The position numbers and the translations under genes are program-made. 64,000 nt of DNA from Mytilus trossulus. Taxonomy: Eukaryota; Mollusca; Bivalvia; Mytilida; Mytilidae. The notes beneath the pieces are model-generated. The model saw only the letters and a program-made list of their open reading frames with translations. It was not told the DNA's origin and made no database searches. This document shows positions 12,425-24,699 of this stretch, in pieces (the first letter of the stretch is position 1; every line of letters starts with the position of its first letter). The stretch lies in assembly GCF_036588685.1 (NCBI RefSeq), contig NC_086381.1, positions 51,025,431 to 51,089,430 on the forward strand, in the 5' to 3' direction.

Positions 12425-13005
12425 GGAGGAAAGATACCAAAGGGACATTCAAACTTATATCTATGATGAGTTTATTCAAAAGTCAAAATAAACTGACAAC
12501 GCAATGGCAAAAAACGAAAAAGACCAACAAAAAGAGAAACACCAGTATACAAAACACAATATAGAGAACTAAAGACTAAGCAACACAAACGATTAACCCC
12601 ATGTAGTAGGGGTTGACCTCAGGTGCTCTGGGAGGGTAAGCAGATCCTGCTCCACATGTGACAACTGTCATGCTATTCATGTAAGTACAAACCTGTTGAT
12701 AAATCTTATTCAGTAGATCACATTCTTGGAAAAGGGGACGGGATTGTAGTTATGATAATTGGAACATATTCGACGTCATTAGTGAAACAGATATTCCATA
12801 ACAATTAACCAATTTGTGATAGTGTTCGTAAAAGTTTTGAACGGATGATTTCAACCCCACCTTTTCGAACTCGTGGTGTAATAGCTTTCTTGTGAACAGC
12901 AACCCTCTATTAAGGAAATCATGATAGAAAATGCAAGCCCTTGAATATCGTATCATCATATACTCCATACGCAGCGCTGCTGGAAAGTACTTATATCCAT
13001 GACAC
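12425..13005 (-). pseudogene. Penelope-like RT fragment (C-terminus and 3' UTR)
   Basis: On the reverse strand 13005-12750 encodes a tail of the same protein as 15487-16008, with the blocks RYSRACIFYHDFL and the closing SNMF. The 3' UTR (12749-12425) matches 16009-16310, including the GGAGCAGGATCTGCTTACCC block. The catalytic core is missing, so the copy is dead. It is inverted relative to the copies in the lectin intron. Confidence 0.7.
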
Positions 13006-13230
13006 AATATAGGATTAATGTTTCAAAGGTACTGTTCAACAATTCTGAGTTCGTTCAAAGAAGAATGGCCACTTTCCCTAGCATTTGTTACGCCAACAGT
13101 GTAAAATTCAATAACATTACTTTAACTTTATTAAAATCTCATAAACCGATTAACAAGACAAAGCAAAGTAACCAATACAACCTGAGTGAACCACTTGCAC
13201 TCGAAAAGAAGCAAGAACGCTTGCATTGAA

Positions 13231-13400
13231 AGGGTTAGCGTATCCTGCTATACATGCATCACCAAACATATAAATTCACACTCAGTAAACATGTCACAAT
13301 CGGGAATAAGACACAATCGGTAAAATTACAAATCACAAAAAGAATATACTGGTATCTAAAATCTAAAACCGCGAAAATATGTCCTAGAGAGTTAAGACAT
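13231..13400. repeat. Interspersed repeat, partner of 7750-7925
   Basis: Same ordered blocks as 7750-7925 (GTATCCTGCT, AATAAGACACAATCGG, AAAATTACAAATCA). It directly adjoins the inverted PLE fragment. An unexplained 76-codon frame at 12999-13229 lies between them. Confidence 0.55.
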
Positions 13401-14942
13401 TGACACATCGTATCGGTTAACCAATTTGTGTTGTTGACCATTAAACTTACGCAGTGTCGATTTCAGTTGTTCTTCCTCCTAACTCTATGTGAGCACTTTT
13501 TGTGTAAAGAGCATACACATGTAAATAAAGCCCATATCGAATGAACATACACGAGCGTAACGTATTAACTAAGTGATGTAAACCACATACGATCAGGAAA
13601 AAGGGTATGTTATTGCTTAGAAAGTTCACACAAAAAAAGCTGAAATCATCACGTTAGTCATAGATTGTAGTTGGAAGCCGTTAATCGGTTTAAAGATCGA
13701 GGGAAATATCAACATATGATGCAAACATTCTACTTTCGGTAGTATCCAAAATTTCCATTTCAGTAGGATATATATGTAGCACTCTTCGAAATATGGGTTA
13801 TTGAGTGACAGAGCATTACCAATATCTGAAAGGAAAATGCCTTTTGTTTTTGTTTTTAATCCCCTGTGTTCTTATTCATGTTATTGTGTGAAGTCCTTAT
13901 GCTCTTTTATTGCGAAGTTCAACCTTTATTTAATAATTTTCAAAGACAGTTTAAAGAAAGTATCTTTCTTATAAACTTTGCGTTAAATTCTATTTTCCAT
14001 ATCATATATTAGCAGAATATGCGTCTTACAGTATTTCAGAAAATATGAATATATATATAAATATTTTAGTTTAACATGCCAAAGTTGTATATATGTTTAC
14101 TGGTTTACTTTTATAAATTGTGACTTGTATAGAGAGTTGTCTCATTGGCACTAATACCACACCTTCTTATATCTATTTACAAAGGGAAATACAATTATTG
14201 ACTGTTGTATATATGGCTTTGCATATTTTTTCAAACTATGATATAATTTGTTGTTGTTTAACTGGTTATTTTGATTAAGTTCTTTGTTTCTTTGTTTCTT
14301 TTTACTTTTTTCACCAAAGGGGCTGCATTATATGCTTTTTCATACCTACTTCTTGAATGACGCATGTTTTACCTTTTATAACGGTTGTTACATAATATCA
14401 TATGATCTGGCAAATGCGTGGACTTTGAATAACTGAATTTCACAACTTCTTGTTTTTTTTCTTGTAAATTCTATATGATATTATTGAATTGAAAACTGAG
14501 ATAAACTAAGATTTTGCTAAATCAATCATGTAATTGCAAATAAAATAGTAATTTATCTTTTGAATTACACCTTTCTTTGTCGACCAAGGTCTTAATACTT
14601 ATATCAACTTAAAAGAAGTAAAACATCACTGATCATTATTAAGATGTAAGCTATAATTTCAAAAGTTAAATAACCATCACTTTTACAAAAATATCTATTT
14701 TTCATAAATTTGTTAGTCTTTATAATCAAAACTAGTACAATAAAACATTTGATAGTGTCTTTTTATTGATATTTGGGTTGTAAGTTATATGATAAATAAC
14801 AAACTATCTCTTTTGCATTGCAATGACACGACATCTGACGACAGCTTTGTGTGATTATTTGTTTTTTTGTAGAATACGCACAGTTTCTCTGTCCAAAAGT
14901 TTCACATAAACTTCAAACTATTGCCAGATACAAGCGTCAAAA
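13401..14942. other. Upstream of the lectin gene; family A scrap only
   Basis: No coding sequence seen. 14131-14172 is the left end of a family A repeat on the reverse strand. A T-rich tract ending TAG at 14871-14873 could be a splice acceptor for a 5' UTR exon leading to the ATG at 14943. Confidence 0.4.
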
Positions 14943-17900
14943 ATGCAATTCTTGTTTGTTTTTGTTTTTCTTGTTCTTTATTCAATTACAACTGGACATG
15001 ATTTACAGTGTTGCCAGAAATTAGAATCGATGATATATCGTAACACTAGATTACTGAAAGAACTACTCCGCCGACACCCAAAAGGTATGTACAATCTTTA
15101 CTCTGTATTGCAAGAGGTATTTTTAAGTGGTATTACTGTAATTGTGAAAATACCAGTTCTGAACGCAAGATAGTGAGACTTTAAAGACTCACGAGACTTT
15201 AGAGAATCACGAGTTGATTGACCGTTATGGAATAACCGTTTCACAAATGATATCGGATATGTTCCTTACGTCGTAACTACAATCCCCTTCCCTTTCATGA
15301 ATGTGACCTACCGAATTAGACTATTTACCGGATTTGTAATCACATAAGCAACACGACGGGTGCCACATGTGGAGCAAGATCTGCTTACCCTTCCGGAGCA
15401 CCTGAGATCTCCTCTAGTTTTTGGTGGGGTTCGTGTTGTTTATTCTTTAGTTTTCTATGTTGTGTCATGTGTACTATTGTTTTTCTAGAAAGAAAGATAA
15501 GAAGTTAGCAATATCCTTTAACTCTACTTTCCGCTATATAGATGACGTTCTTTCACTAAACAATTCAAAATTTGGTGACTATGTGGAACGCATCTATCCC
15601 ATCGAATTGGAGATAAAGGATAATACAGATACAGTTAAGTCGGCTTCATATCTTGACTTACATCTGGAAATGGACAATGAGGGTCGGTTGAAAACAAAAC
15701 TTTACGACAAAAGAGATGATTTCAGCTTTCCAATTGTGAACTTTCCATTTCTAAGTAGCAACGTTCCAGCAGCACCTGCATACGGGGTATATATCTCCCA
15801 ATTGATACGATATTCCCGTGCTTGCATTTTCTATCATGATTTTCTTGATAGAGGGTTACTGCTCACAAGGAAGCTATTAAACCAAGAGTTCGAAATGGTG
15901 AAGTTGAAATCATCCCTTCGTAAATTTTACGGACGCCATCACGAGTTGGTTGACCGTTATGGAATAACCGTTTCACAAATGATATCGGATATGTTCCTTA
16001 CGTCGTAACTACAATCCACTTCCCTTTCACGAATGTCACCTACCGAATTAGACTATTTACCGGATTTGTAATCACATAAGCAACACGACGGGTGCCACAT
16101 GTGGAGCAGGATCTGCTTACCCTTCCGGAGCACCTGAGATCACCCCTAGTTTTTGGTGGGGTTCGTGTTGTTTATTCTTTAGTTTTCTATGTTGTGTCAT
16201 GTGTACTACTGTTTTTCTGTTTGGCTTTTTCATTTTTAGCCATGGCGTTGTCAGTTTGTTTTAGATTTATGAGTTTGACTGTCTGGTATCTTTCGTCCCT
16301 CTTTTAAAGAGCTCACAAAAATTCAAGTCCAATTGTTAATGTGATCGTTCATAATAAATTAACTTGACAATGGAGGATGCTGTGTATTCTTTCTCCATTT
16401 AGTATTGCGAAAGGATACGACCATGTGATATTCGGATGGTGTAGGAGGATGTTTTTGACGATCGACATTTCATTTTCATCAATTGCTACGAATGCCTTTT
16501 TCCCCCTTGACAACAAGGAAATATCATGAACTCCAAAAGAAGGTAGACTATGTGTGTCAATGAAGTAAGCGTCTGTTGCTATGCATGCGTGTCTTTGTTT
16601 CACTAATCAGACGACTTTTCGAGTATTCTAAGATATTAGACAACGAACATATGTCTGTCATTAGTTGAGACAGAGACAAGTTGTTTTGTCAATCAATTGA
16701 TATAGTATAGTACTGTCAATCATCTTTCCTATTCTTAAAGAATGATCTTTGTGAAATGTATTTTTTAACCTCCAGACAGTAAAGACCATGTTTTATTCAT
16801 ATATGATAATAAACCATTTAACTCTCGCATTATCGTGTTGAATCACGTATGAAAACTACGTAAATCCTTTGCTGCTGGTTTAGTTGTATATGCTCTCCTC
16901 CATTGCTTACGATTGTGGGTTTGGTCCCACGTTGAAAACCGATGAATTGAACTTGATTTGGATATATTCAAAAATATGCGGTCCTAAGGATCCACTGACA
17001 CAAAAAAAAAAACAACTTCAGAACATTATCTTCCACAATAGAGAAGTTATCATATTCTGAATCTATTCAATTCTATAAAAGTCGTGAATACCATCAGGAG
17101 AATTCAGAAAAAAACTGTAATCAATACAAATTATCTACGTGACAAAACAGCATTTATATATAAAAAAACATCACTGGCAATTGAAGGTGTCTTACTTGAG
17201 ACATGCACTTGAACAACCCTCATTTTTAAATCTGCATCAGTGTCATATTGTTGTATAATAAAACGTGATTGAAAAAAGTACAATTAAAATTTACATCGGA
17301 AAGGCAATTAACTGATTTTGATAACTGTACAATATAGGCATCATATGGCGCAATTAAAACATCAACATTAAAATCAGAACCATTTATATAATTCATAGTT
17401 ACAACGTTTATCAAGAAGTATATAAGGCAAACAGAAACATTTTCAAAGGCCACTTTCTGTCGCATTAAGCATTTGGTAACCTTTTTTCATATAATGGTGT
17501 TTAATTTATTTTATCCTTTTCTATATTATAAAACATCAAAGAAATCCCTGTAAGGGAAGTTGCGTTCGGTAAGTCATGCAGACAAAGTTCAACCGGTTGG
17601 GGAGAATATGCTTCAAAGGCAGTTGATGGAGATTTGAATACATATATGCACACTGGCAAGGACCAATCACCTTATTGGATTGTTGACCTTGGAAAACCAT
17701 ACCAAATAAAGCAGATAGAAATATTCAACAGAAAGCATGGCGACATAAACACGGGTGAGTTAAGGTTATCTATTTTTCTGTCAGGTGACGTAATATAAAT
17801 CTATTTAAACACTATTTGACGTTATATGATTTGTTATTTCTGTGTGTGTCTCCTTTTTGCAAAACCTTTCGAAATTATAGTTCTTCAATTTTTTCAACTT

Positions 17901-18565
17901 TAGTTGGCCTTTTTGACTTTTTTTCTTCGGAGCGTCACCCCATGATGATTTGTTTTGTTGACGAAATGCGAATATGACGTAAGAAACTTTAGGCCTGTTT
18001 GTTATGGTGTTTTTATTGACATCTGAAGTTTTTTTATGATTAATTTCTGAAATTTGATAATTTTTTTTGTCTGCTGTTTACGTTCGTATAAACAATATTC
18101 TCTGACTTCTACGCAGGTGTTAAGCCTAGTGGATAGTCATACTTCGAAAAAGTGTACAATTGACTTTTTCTATTCAAAATAAGAGGGACATTTCAAACCA
18201 ACCGTGAGTGTTAAAATTAGGAGATAAGAAATTGAATGCAAACGAATATGCATTGACATGGCAAACAATGAACATGATGAATGACCTATACGAAGAAAAA
18301 ACATTGAAATAAACTTAAATGTTAACATAGAAAAAATAAGATTAGCTCTTAATTTGTTTCAGGATTACGTCTGCGTGACCTGGATATTATTGTTGGTACT
18401 TCCCCTTATAACATGCATCTGTGTGCCCATTACGCAGGACCAGCTCAACTGGGAGATCATATTGTGCTGGTATGTCAATATGACGAAACGGCACGTTATG
18501 TGAAGTTGATGTTACGAAGAAGAGATTTCTTGCATGTGGCGGAAGTAAAAGTGTATGCACTATAG
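14943..18565 (+). CDS. Secreted F-type lectin (fucolectin-like), 3 exons, 185 aa
   Basis: Exons 14943-15084, 17542-17754 and 18363-18565. All junctions are GT-AG and phase 1, totalling 558 nt. Residues 1-18 are a strongly hydrophobic signal peptide. About 30 charged residues follow, with a CC pair at 23-24. An F-type lectin/discoidin-like jelly roll fills about 52-185: VAFGKSCRQSST, AVDGD, PYWIVDLGKPY, and a closing RYVKLML ... VAEVKVY. The family's sugar-binding signature is His-x26-Arg-x-Asp-x4-Arg/Lys. Here His84 and Arg111 keep the x26 spacing, but the Asp position is His113 and the last basic position is Thr118. Canonical fucose binding may therefore be altered. Such lectins bind glycans in bivalve haemolymph defence; that role is inferred. 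AATAAA lies at 18580. Intron 1 carries Penelope-like sequences. Confidence 0.85.
15206..15486 (+). mobile_element. Upstream partial copy of Penelope-like element (3' end)
   Basis: This 281-bp block is a near-identical direct repeat of 15942-16222. It covers the last codons of the RT frame and the start of the 3' UTR. It ends abruptly where the RT coding sequence of the next copy begins. The arrangement matches the pseudo-LTR structure known for Penelope-like elements. It lies in intron 1 of the lectin gene, in sense orientation. Confidence 0.7.
15487..16310 (+). pseudogene. Penelope-like reverse transcriptase, 5'-truncated
   Basis: The frame 15487-16008 is open for about 173 codons and starts mid-protein. 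It carries RT motif C as FRYIDDVLSLNN, then the block KLYDKRDDFSF and the PAYGVYISQL region, and ends SDMFLTS. Motifs A and B and the N-terminal region are absent, as is any recognisable GIY-YIG endonuclease. The 3' UTR continues to about 16310 (GTCAGTTTGTTTTAGATTTA near 16249). The open frame suggests a recent insertion. The family call rests on motif style and the tandem arrangement and is moderately sure. Confidence 0.65.
16311..17541 (+). other. Remainder of lectin intron 1
   Basis: No repeat family recognised. A reverse frame of 84 codons at 16349-16603 matches nothing I know. Confidence 0.4.
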
Positions 18566-18925
18566 GATAAATCTGGCAAAATAAATCATACCTTAAGCTT
18601 TGACTTTTTTTTATAGTTCAAAAATTGTTTGTTTATTTTGGTCTTTAAAATTCAAAACATATTGTTAAAAGAAGTTTTTATTTGTGAAACCTAGATCTAT
18701 ATATTTCCGGAGACACAGCTACTTCGGTTATATCGTTGTAACATACTTGTCCCTGAGTTGGTCATTGTTCTTCACAACAGACGATACGAAGGACATTCAA
18801 ACCTCATTAATCGAAATTGATATTGATACGCCTTGACAAAAAAACCAAAAAAAAACAAAAAACAATTCATCGAAAACACTAACAAACAATAAAACACTAC
18901 ATAAACTGTTTCCAAGTCGAATTAT
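18551..18925 (+). repeat. Tandem segmental duplication, copy 1 (lectin 3' end)
   Basis: This runs from the last four codons of the lectin through its 3' flank. It is repeated in order at 18953-19291 with many substitutions; shared blocks include ACTTCGGTTATATCG and AACATACTTGTCCCTGAG. The duplication includes the coding end, so it arose from the gene itself. Confidence 0.7.
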
Positions 18926-18952
18926 TATTTTTTTTAAGTTGATGATACGAGG

Positions 18953-19291
18953 TATATGCCTTATTTGATAAAGCTGGCTGAATAAATTTAACATTAAGCT
19001 TTAACATTTTTTATATATGTTTATTTTGGTCTTAAAATGCAAACAAATATTGTTTCAAGAAGTTTTGACTTGTCAAACTTATATCTATATACTTCAGCAG
19101 ACACAAATACTTCGGTTATATCGTGGTAACATACTTGTCCCTGAGATGGCATTGTTCTTAACAACAGACGATAAGAAGGATATTCAAAACGCAGAAGTCG
19201 AAATGAATACTGACAACGCCTTGACAAAAGAAAAAGAAAAAAAAAAAACAACAAGTCAACGAAAACACTACGTAAATAGTTTCCAAGTCTG
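18953..19291 (+). repeat. Tandem segmental duplication, copy 2
   Basis: Diverged duplicate of 18551-18925. The region matching the final lectin codons (GTATATGCCTTATTTGATAAA) has lost the stop context. Frames of 91-96 codons on both strands here are fortuitous. Confidence 0.65.
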
Positions 19292-19299
19292 AACAACAC

Positions 19300-21008
19300 A
19301 AGTCCCATCATAAACTAAGGTTGATCTCAAGTGTTTCAGAATGGTACGCAGTTTCTACCCACTAGTGATACCCGGCATGTTGTTAATGGTTTGTGCACAT
19401 TTTCTTATAACGGTCATATAACTCGTGATTTTAATTTGTCTGCGCCAAGTGAAAGCAATACTAAAAAGTAAAACTTGTCATCTCGAAACTTTGAATAGTT
19501 TGTCTCTAGGTTGACTGGTTTTCTGATTTTTACTTTAACTAGAAGTATCAAGAACCAAGAAGATCCAAGAACTATATAAACTTGAAATCTCTAACAACAT
19601 TGTCACATATACACAATAAGAACAATAATGCACCCTATGATCCATTCCTCGTCACGCCACTCAGATTTTGTAAAAAAAAATGTCATTTGTGTCTGAGCGA
19701 GCAATTGATGAGACACGGTTTTGTCCAAGAGCGTGTTGTCCTTTTTTCAAAGAGTTCATCGGAAAGGACCAAGACCAACAGGGTGACTATGGATTAGAAA
19801 TATGGTCATTTTAATCTTCCTCTGAACGGAAGTAAAACCCTTGCCAAAACTTTTGACTGTTCGGGAAGTCATAACAGTCCCCAAGGGTGACTGAGTAATC
19901 AACATTTTCTCGCTCTTGTATTTGTCCCGACCTGCAGTATAGCTCTTTTTGTATCACGAAAAGTGCGTTGCTGAACACGTACAATCAGTAATTACAGAAA
20001 AATACTCATATAGTCCGTTGCCATTATGTACCGTGTATATAGAACGGTCTAAAATCGTCTTTGCTCTTCAAAGTTTTAGGTTTTGCATTCTGTAATTTTA
20101 ACTCGTACATCACTGAAAAGCCATGAATTGATGGAATGCTCATTTGGTCCAGTAAAACTGGAACTGTGAATGTTATAGGTGCAATACCCACAAATCATCG
20201 TACGTCACATCCGGTTGCATACGAAAAAGGAAAAATAAATATTCCTTTAAATTTGACAGTTGTAGCAAATTAATCCTACATTTCAGTGCACTAAAAACAT
20301 TCTGAGTCAAAAACATATATCTTGGGTGTTTGAAAGCACCATTATTTTTTTTGGAGTTTCCTAAGAATATTTTGATACATGGTTACTCAAGCTTGTACAA
20401 AGGGAAAAAAGGGGTAAAATTTGATGGGTTAACTTCCAGTGATGGTTATTTTCTTATATGCAATTAACTCTTATTTGAAATTTTGTCTATAGTAGTGGAC
20501 AGGATAACACTTTACTCATGCCAAGTATTTCTTTATTTAAAACAAAGATGAATTCTGCACAATTTTTTGAAAAGTGCAAATTTAACAAAGACTAATAGGG
20601 AAAAATTAATAGTGGAATTACACATATAAGTTTAAGCTTGCCTGAGTGAGTTGCAACGTTATGGTAAAACAATTTTAATTTCATCAGCTGTACAATTTTT
20701 TAGTGAGAAATAGATTATTTTCAGGCCTTGTGCGTCACTGAAGATAAAATCTCATCTATATCAGTTAGATTAGTACCGTGAATGTTATTACAGAAACAAA
20801 CGTATTAATTGGAAATTTTTAAACAAAACATACATATAACTGTGAAGTGTTAATATGGTTTTAATTTGTTAACCTTCTTAATATTAGTAATATAAGTAAG
20901 AATGCATATACATTTAAAGTTGTCTAAGCTGTTTTGCAAAATGTCTTAGAAATTCTAAATAGCATATAAGTTCATGTCAATGAATGAAGCTATGCTATTG
21001 CAAATTAT
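19300..21008. other. No gene recognised
   Basis: No domain or repeat family recognised. The short frame at 19582-19797 has no recognisable features. Confidence 0.4.
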
Positions 21009-22648
21009 TCAGCCACTTGGCTTGATTTTGAAAAAGTCAATCGAAAGTCCGTGGTTATTTAAGACCATTAGTTCTTTTATTTCATTATTGTAAGATAGTC
21101 CACTCGGCTCCTTTATGCCACCACTTTCGATTAAAACAATTGTGTGATTCTGTCCATCAATTGAAATTTGATATATATTATTTGAATCCATCCCTGCAAC
21201 GTACACATCATCGCCAGCTACAGTTAAACCTGATGGATTGACGAGAGCAGGATGTTTAAAGGGTGGGCGGTAAAATAAACGTGTCTTTCTGTCAGACCAT
21301 ATTACAAATATGTTATTACTTTCTGAAGTAAAAAAAATATCCCCAGATTGGTGTACACAAATATAACGCGGGTCAATTGTTGTTGTTATCTTGTCTAATT
21401 CGTTTCCATCAGTATCAATTGAAACAATGGTCTTGTCATCAATTTTGAGCCAAATCTTTCCATTTATGCTGCTAAGTCCTTTGCAATATGTTCCTCCGAT
21501 CGTAATTCTTCTTCCAGGTTTCATATCTAGAATGTTTATGGCATGTATGTAATTTTCACCGGATGATACCAGGGCTTGGTTATTATCAAATAGCTTAGGC
21601 ATTCTGGGTAGAAATCTGACGTGATTGCTTTTGAATCGGATCCGTAAAGATTACAAATGTGAAGGACAAATTCAAATTGAGGCTTTAGCAGTAACTTATC
21701 TGCTGATATAAAACAACCGCTTGATAATTTAACGTGTTCGGCCAGAATATTTGCTTTGAAAGCACGAAGTATAGAAAGCGTTTCCCGGGGGCCACGAACA
21801 GGGACTTGACTCCGGGTTCAGTGTCGTTGGATTTGACACCGGTTTGATTGTTAATGTTCCTAGCGATGGGAATACTGTCTTATAACTCAATAACGTTTCT
21901 GAAGGTTTCAAAGGTTACAACTTGTTTGTTTGTGGTAAATTTTGCGACTTCCGATGCCTGAGTATGAACCTCTTTATCTAAGAATTTGATAACTTTGAAA
22001 AGATGGATTTCAGATGTGTTTTCTTTAAGAGATTTTAAATCTTGTTTCCAACCGTCCAGCGTTTTAAGAATTGTTTTTAAATTCTTAAGATCAAGGGATT
22101 CTGATTGAACATAGTTTGGGAACATTTTATCGATATCATTAGACAGCTGGTTTACTTGTTCTTCTAAGTGGAGTACTCATTTTTGCTTAACATCACGAAC
22201 ATTGTTCTTTATTTCGGTTTTATCATATTCATCATGTCCAATTGGATTTTTGTTATACTTAAGAATTCCCCCCGATTCTTTGACTTAAGTTATCAATCCT
22301 TCTTTCTAAATCAGACAAATCTGTCCCGTTCCTAACATTCTCAGCTGGATATGATAGATGTACAAGTTTGATGCGATTCTGACTTACATTTGTCACAAGC
22401 AAGCTGATCGTGTTGACAGCAAAAGATTTGTTTTGTAAGCGATGCGTTTCACAACTCCTTCACAGTCTAAAAAGTTCTGAACTGATGCTTAATTGCTCCT
22501 TTGCCAAAACGGTATGAGGTGTTTGCAATTTTTTGTGCTATTTGGCACAAGAATTGCAGACAAATTCGCTACAATGTGCACACCAAAACAATGCAGCTAT
22601 TTCGTCACCACACCGAAGATATCCAGCACAATATTCGACTTTTTCCAT
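21009..22648 (-). pseudogene. B-box / coiled-coil / NHL-like (TRIM-type) pseudogene
   Basis: Read from the ATG at 22648 downwards, the first ~40 codons form a B-box (CGDEIAALFWCAHCSEFVCNSC) that is broken by a TAG codon. A second B-box (CETHRLQNKSF, then CCQHDQLACDKCKSESH in another frame) shows an additional stop and a frameshift. A coiled-coil-like segment follows at 22125-21880 (LDLKNLKTILKTLDGWKQDL). Last is a 197-codon open stretch, 21602-21009, with about three NHL/beta-propeller-like repeats (NPSGLTVAGDDVYVAG, EPSGLSYNNEIKELMV). The order matches the large bivalve family of B-box/NHL proteins, and no intron is visible. It has multiple stops and frameshifts. Only the C-terminal piece could still be translated. 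Confidence 0.8.
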
Positions 22649-22871
22649 TCTAAAAAAAAGACGTAAATGATGGATAAATACTAGAAATATTGTTTATTCG
22701 GCGACTTTTTATTTTATTATCAAATATGATAAGAATTTATTACCTTCCGTGTTTAAAGATTTATTATGTAGAAAGTAAGTGATGAATTGTTTCTTCTGCT
22801 TTTGGCAAAATGTCCTTTTTGGTCATATAGCTCTACAACTTTTTCGGTTCTTGTATAAATATTTTGCTTCA

Positions 22872-22935
22872 TGCGTTCCTGATGAAGGAAAATCCAGAAA
22901 AGCGCTGCAGACGCATCTTTATAATGTGTTATTAT
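22872..22935 (+). repeat. Short repeat shared with 40805-40860
   Basis: Contains CCTGATGAAGGAAAATCCAG and AAAAGCGCTGCAGACGCATC. The same phrase, diverged, is at 40805-40860 next to a retroelement tail. Probably a scrap of that retroelement's 3' region. Confidence 0.45.
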
Positions 22936-22948
22936 GTTTCTTTTTTTC

Positions 22949-23335
22949 GTTTACTTTTGGGTGGTAATTAACCAAGGATCTTATTCCACATCAGCGTTAT
23001 CGACCCACTGATCATGATATTTTGAAAAAAAAATCCTCTTTTCAGCTGTACATATACAATTCCTTGAATCTTTATCAAGGAATTAACATATTTATGGTTA
23101 TAAGAGTTATGGTTATAATAAAAATACATCAGAACAAATAAATCGATGATTGCAAATTTAAAATGATTTAGACATACAGTAAAACGTACTCTTGATGACA
23201 TGCCATAGAGCGATTTATATTTACATTAAATCCTAGCTAGCCTAAAATGCTTTCACATTTTCAACCGAGTATTTTCATACAAGAAATATCATTTTATACG
23301 GGAAAATATTCACAAAGAATATGCATTGAAAAGGA
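22949..23335. other. No gene recognised
   Basis: AT-rich; nothing identified. Confidence 0.35.
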
Positions 23336-24440
23336 AAATAACAAAAATACCAAACTCAAAGGAAAACGGAAAGTCCCTTATTAAAGGGCAAAATCAAAAG
23401 CTGAAACGTATCAACTGAATGGAAAACAACTGCCATATTCCTGACTTGGTACAGGCATTTCCTTATGAACAACTTTAAATATTTTGTTTTGACTAGTGTT
23501 TGGCACCTAAAGATGAAGAGGTATCGAGTTACCCATAGATATAAAAGTAAACCCAAAGAGTGTCTCGATTTAATCCAAACTTCTTTAAAAGGGTTTTTAT
23601 ATGAAGTTTTGATTGCTCATTGATATAAGATAAAAGGAAGCAAGCTTTCTTATCCTATACTAAGTTCAGTTTTCCTAGATATGGTTGATTTTAAGACCAT
23701 ACATCTTTTGAACATACCTAATCTAATAGAAGTAAACTTTTGTATTGGTTCAAATAAAGGAATGCTAGTAAGATAGATACACTTTGTAAATATATCTGAT
23801 TCAAAAAGCCAGCCTCGTTTCAGAAAATAAGTAATGTTCATTAGATATTTAGCGAAATTTCGTTATTGTTAAAACTATTAACAAGCGTGTAAAATATTTT
23901 TTCAAAGAAAAAACACTGAACTCCAAGTCAAATTGAAAAAGGGAAGTAAAAAAAACCTGACAAAATCAAACGCTATTAATCACGGAACAAGTGAAAACAA
24001 CTGCCAGATTTCTGACTTGGTAAAAGCGTTTCTCGATGAAAATGGTAGGTTAAACTTTGTTTTATAGCTAGTTAAACCTCCCACTTGTATGACATTTGTT
24101 TATAGTTCCTTAATATTGACAAAATCGGATAAGCAACCCAAATAGACATAACTGGGTAATTTGACAATAATTGGGATCGAGCATTCAAAACGGGATAAAC
24201 ATACATCACAGACATACAACACAACTGAGTAAAACATTCAAAAAAACATGCAAATTAATCTAAGAACGTCCTTAATCAACACCGTCTAAAAAGTAAAAAC
24301 ACAAAAATACTGAACTCCAAGGAAAATCCAAAATCAAAAGGCAAAATCAAAAGTCCAAACTCATCAAACGAATGGATTACAACTGTCATATTCCTGACTT
24401 GGTACAGGCATTTTCTAATGTAGAAAATGGTGGATTGAGC
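23336..24440 (+). repeat. Three related copies of interspersed repeat (family B)
   Basis: Copies begin near 23336, 23905 and 24297. Each carries a form of the block ACAACTGCCATATTCCTGAC followed by TTGGTACAGGCATTT. The middle copy runs on to about 24245. A fourth copy is at 35295-35560 and a scrap at 63140-63235. Clustering of three copies within 1.1 kb may reflect local duplication. A ~60-codon frame over it has no known domain. Confidence 0.6.
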
Positions 24441-24699
24441 CTAATATTCTGTCTTAAGACTGACAAAGATGTTAAAAAAACTGTTGGTTCCCTAAAGAAA
24501 AAATTATGAGAACAATGGAAGAGGGTCCCAGCTTATTGAATCAATATGAATAGGCGATTGGGTGAATCTAGTTGAACGAAACACAAATACATTGTGACAT
24601 TATCAAAACTAAACTTTGAATATTAACCTTTTTTTTCCCATTATAATCAATATCAAATTTCTTATCCACAATAATTAAATTATAAGTCTAATCATCAAT

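Noticed and set aside
16349..16603. 84-codon reverse-strand protein in the lectin intron
   Set aside because: No domain, no recognisable family and no splice logic; kept only as an unexplained frame.
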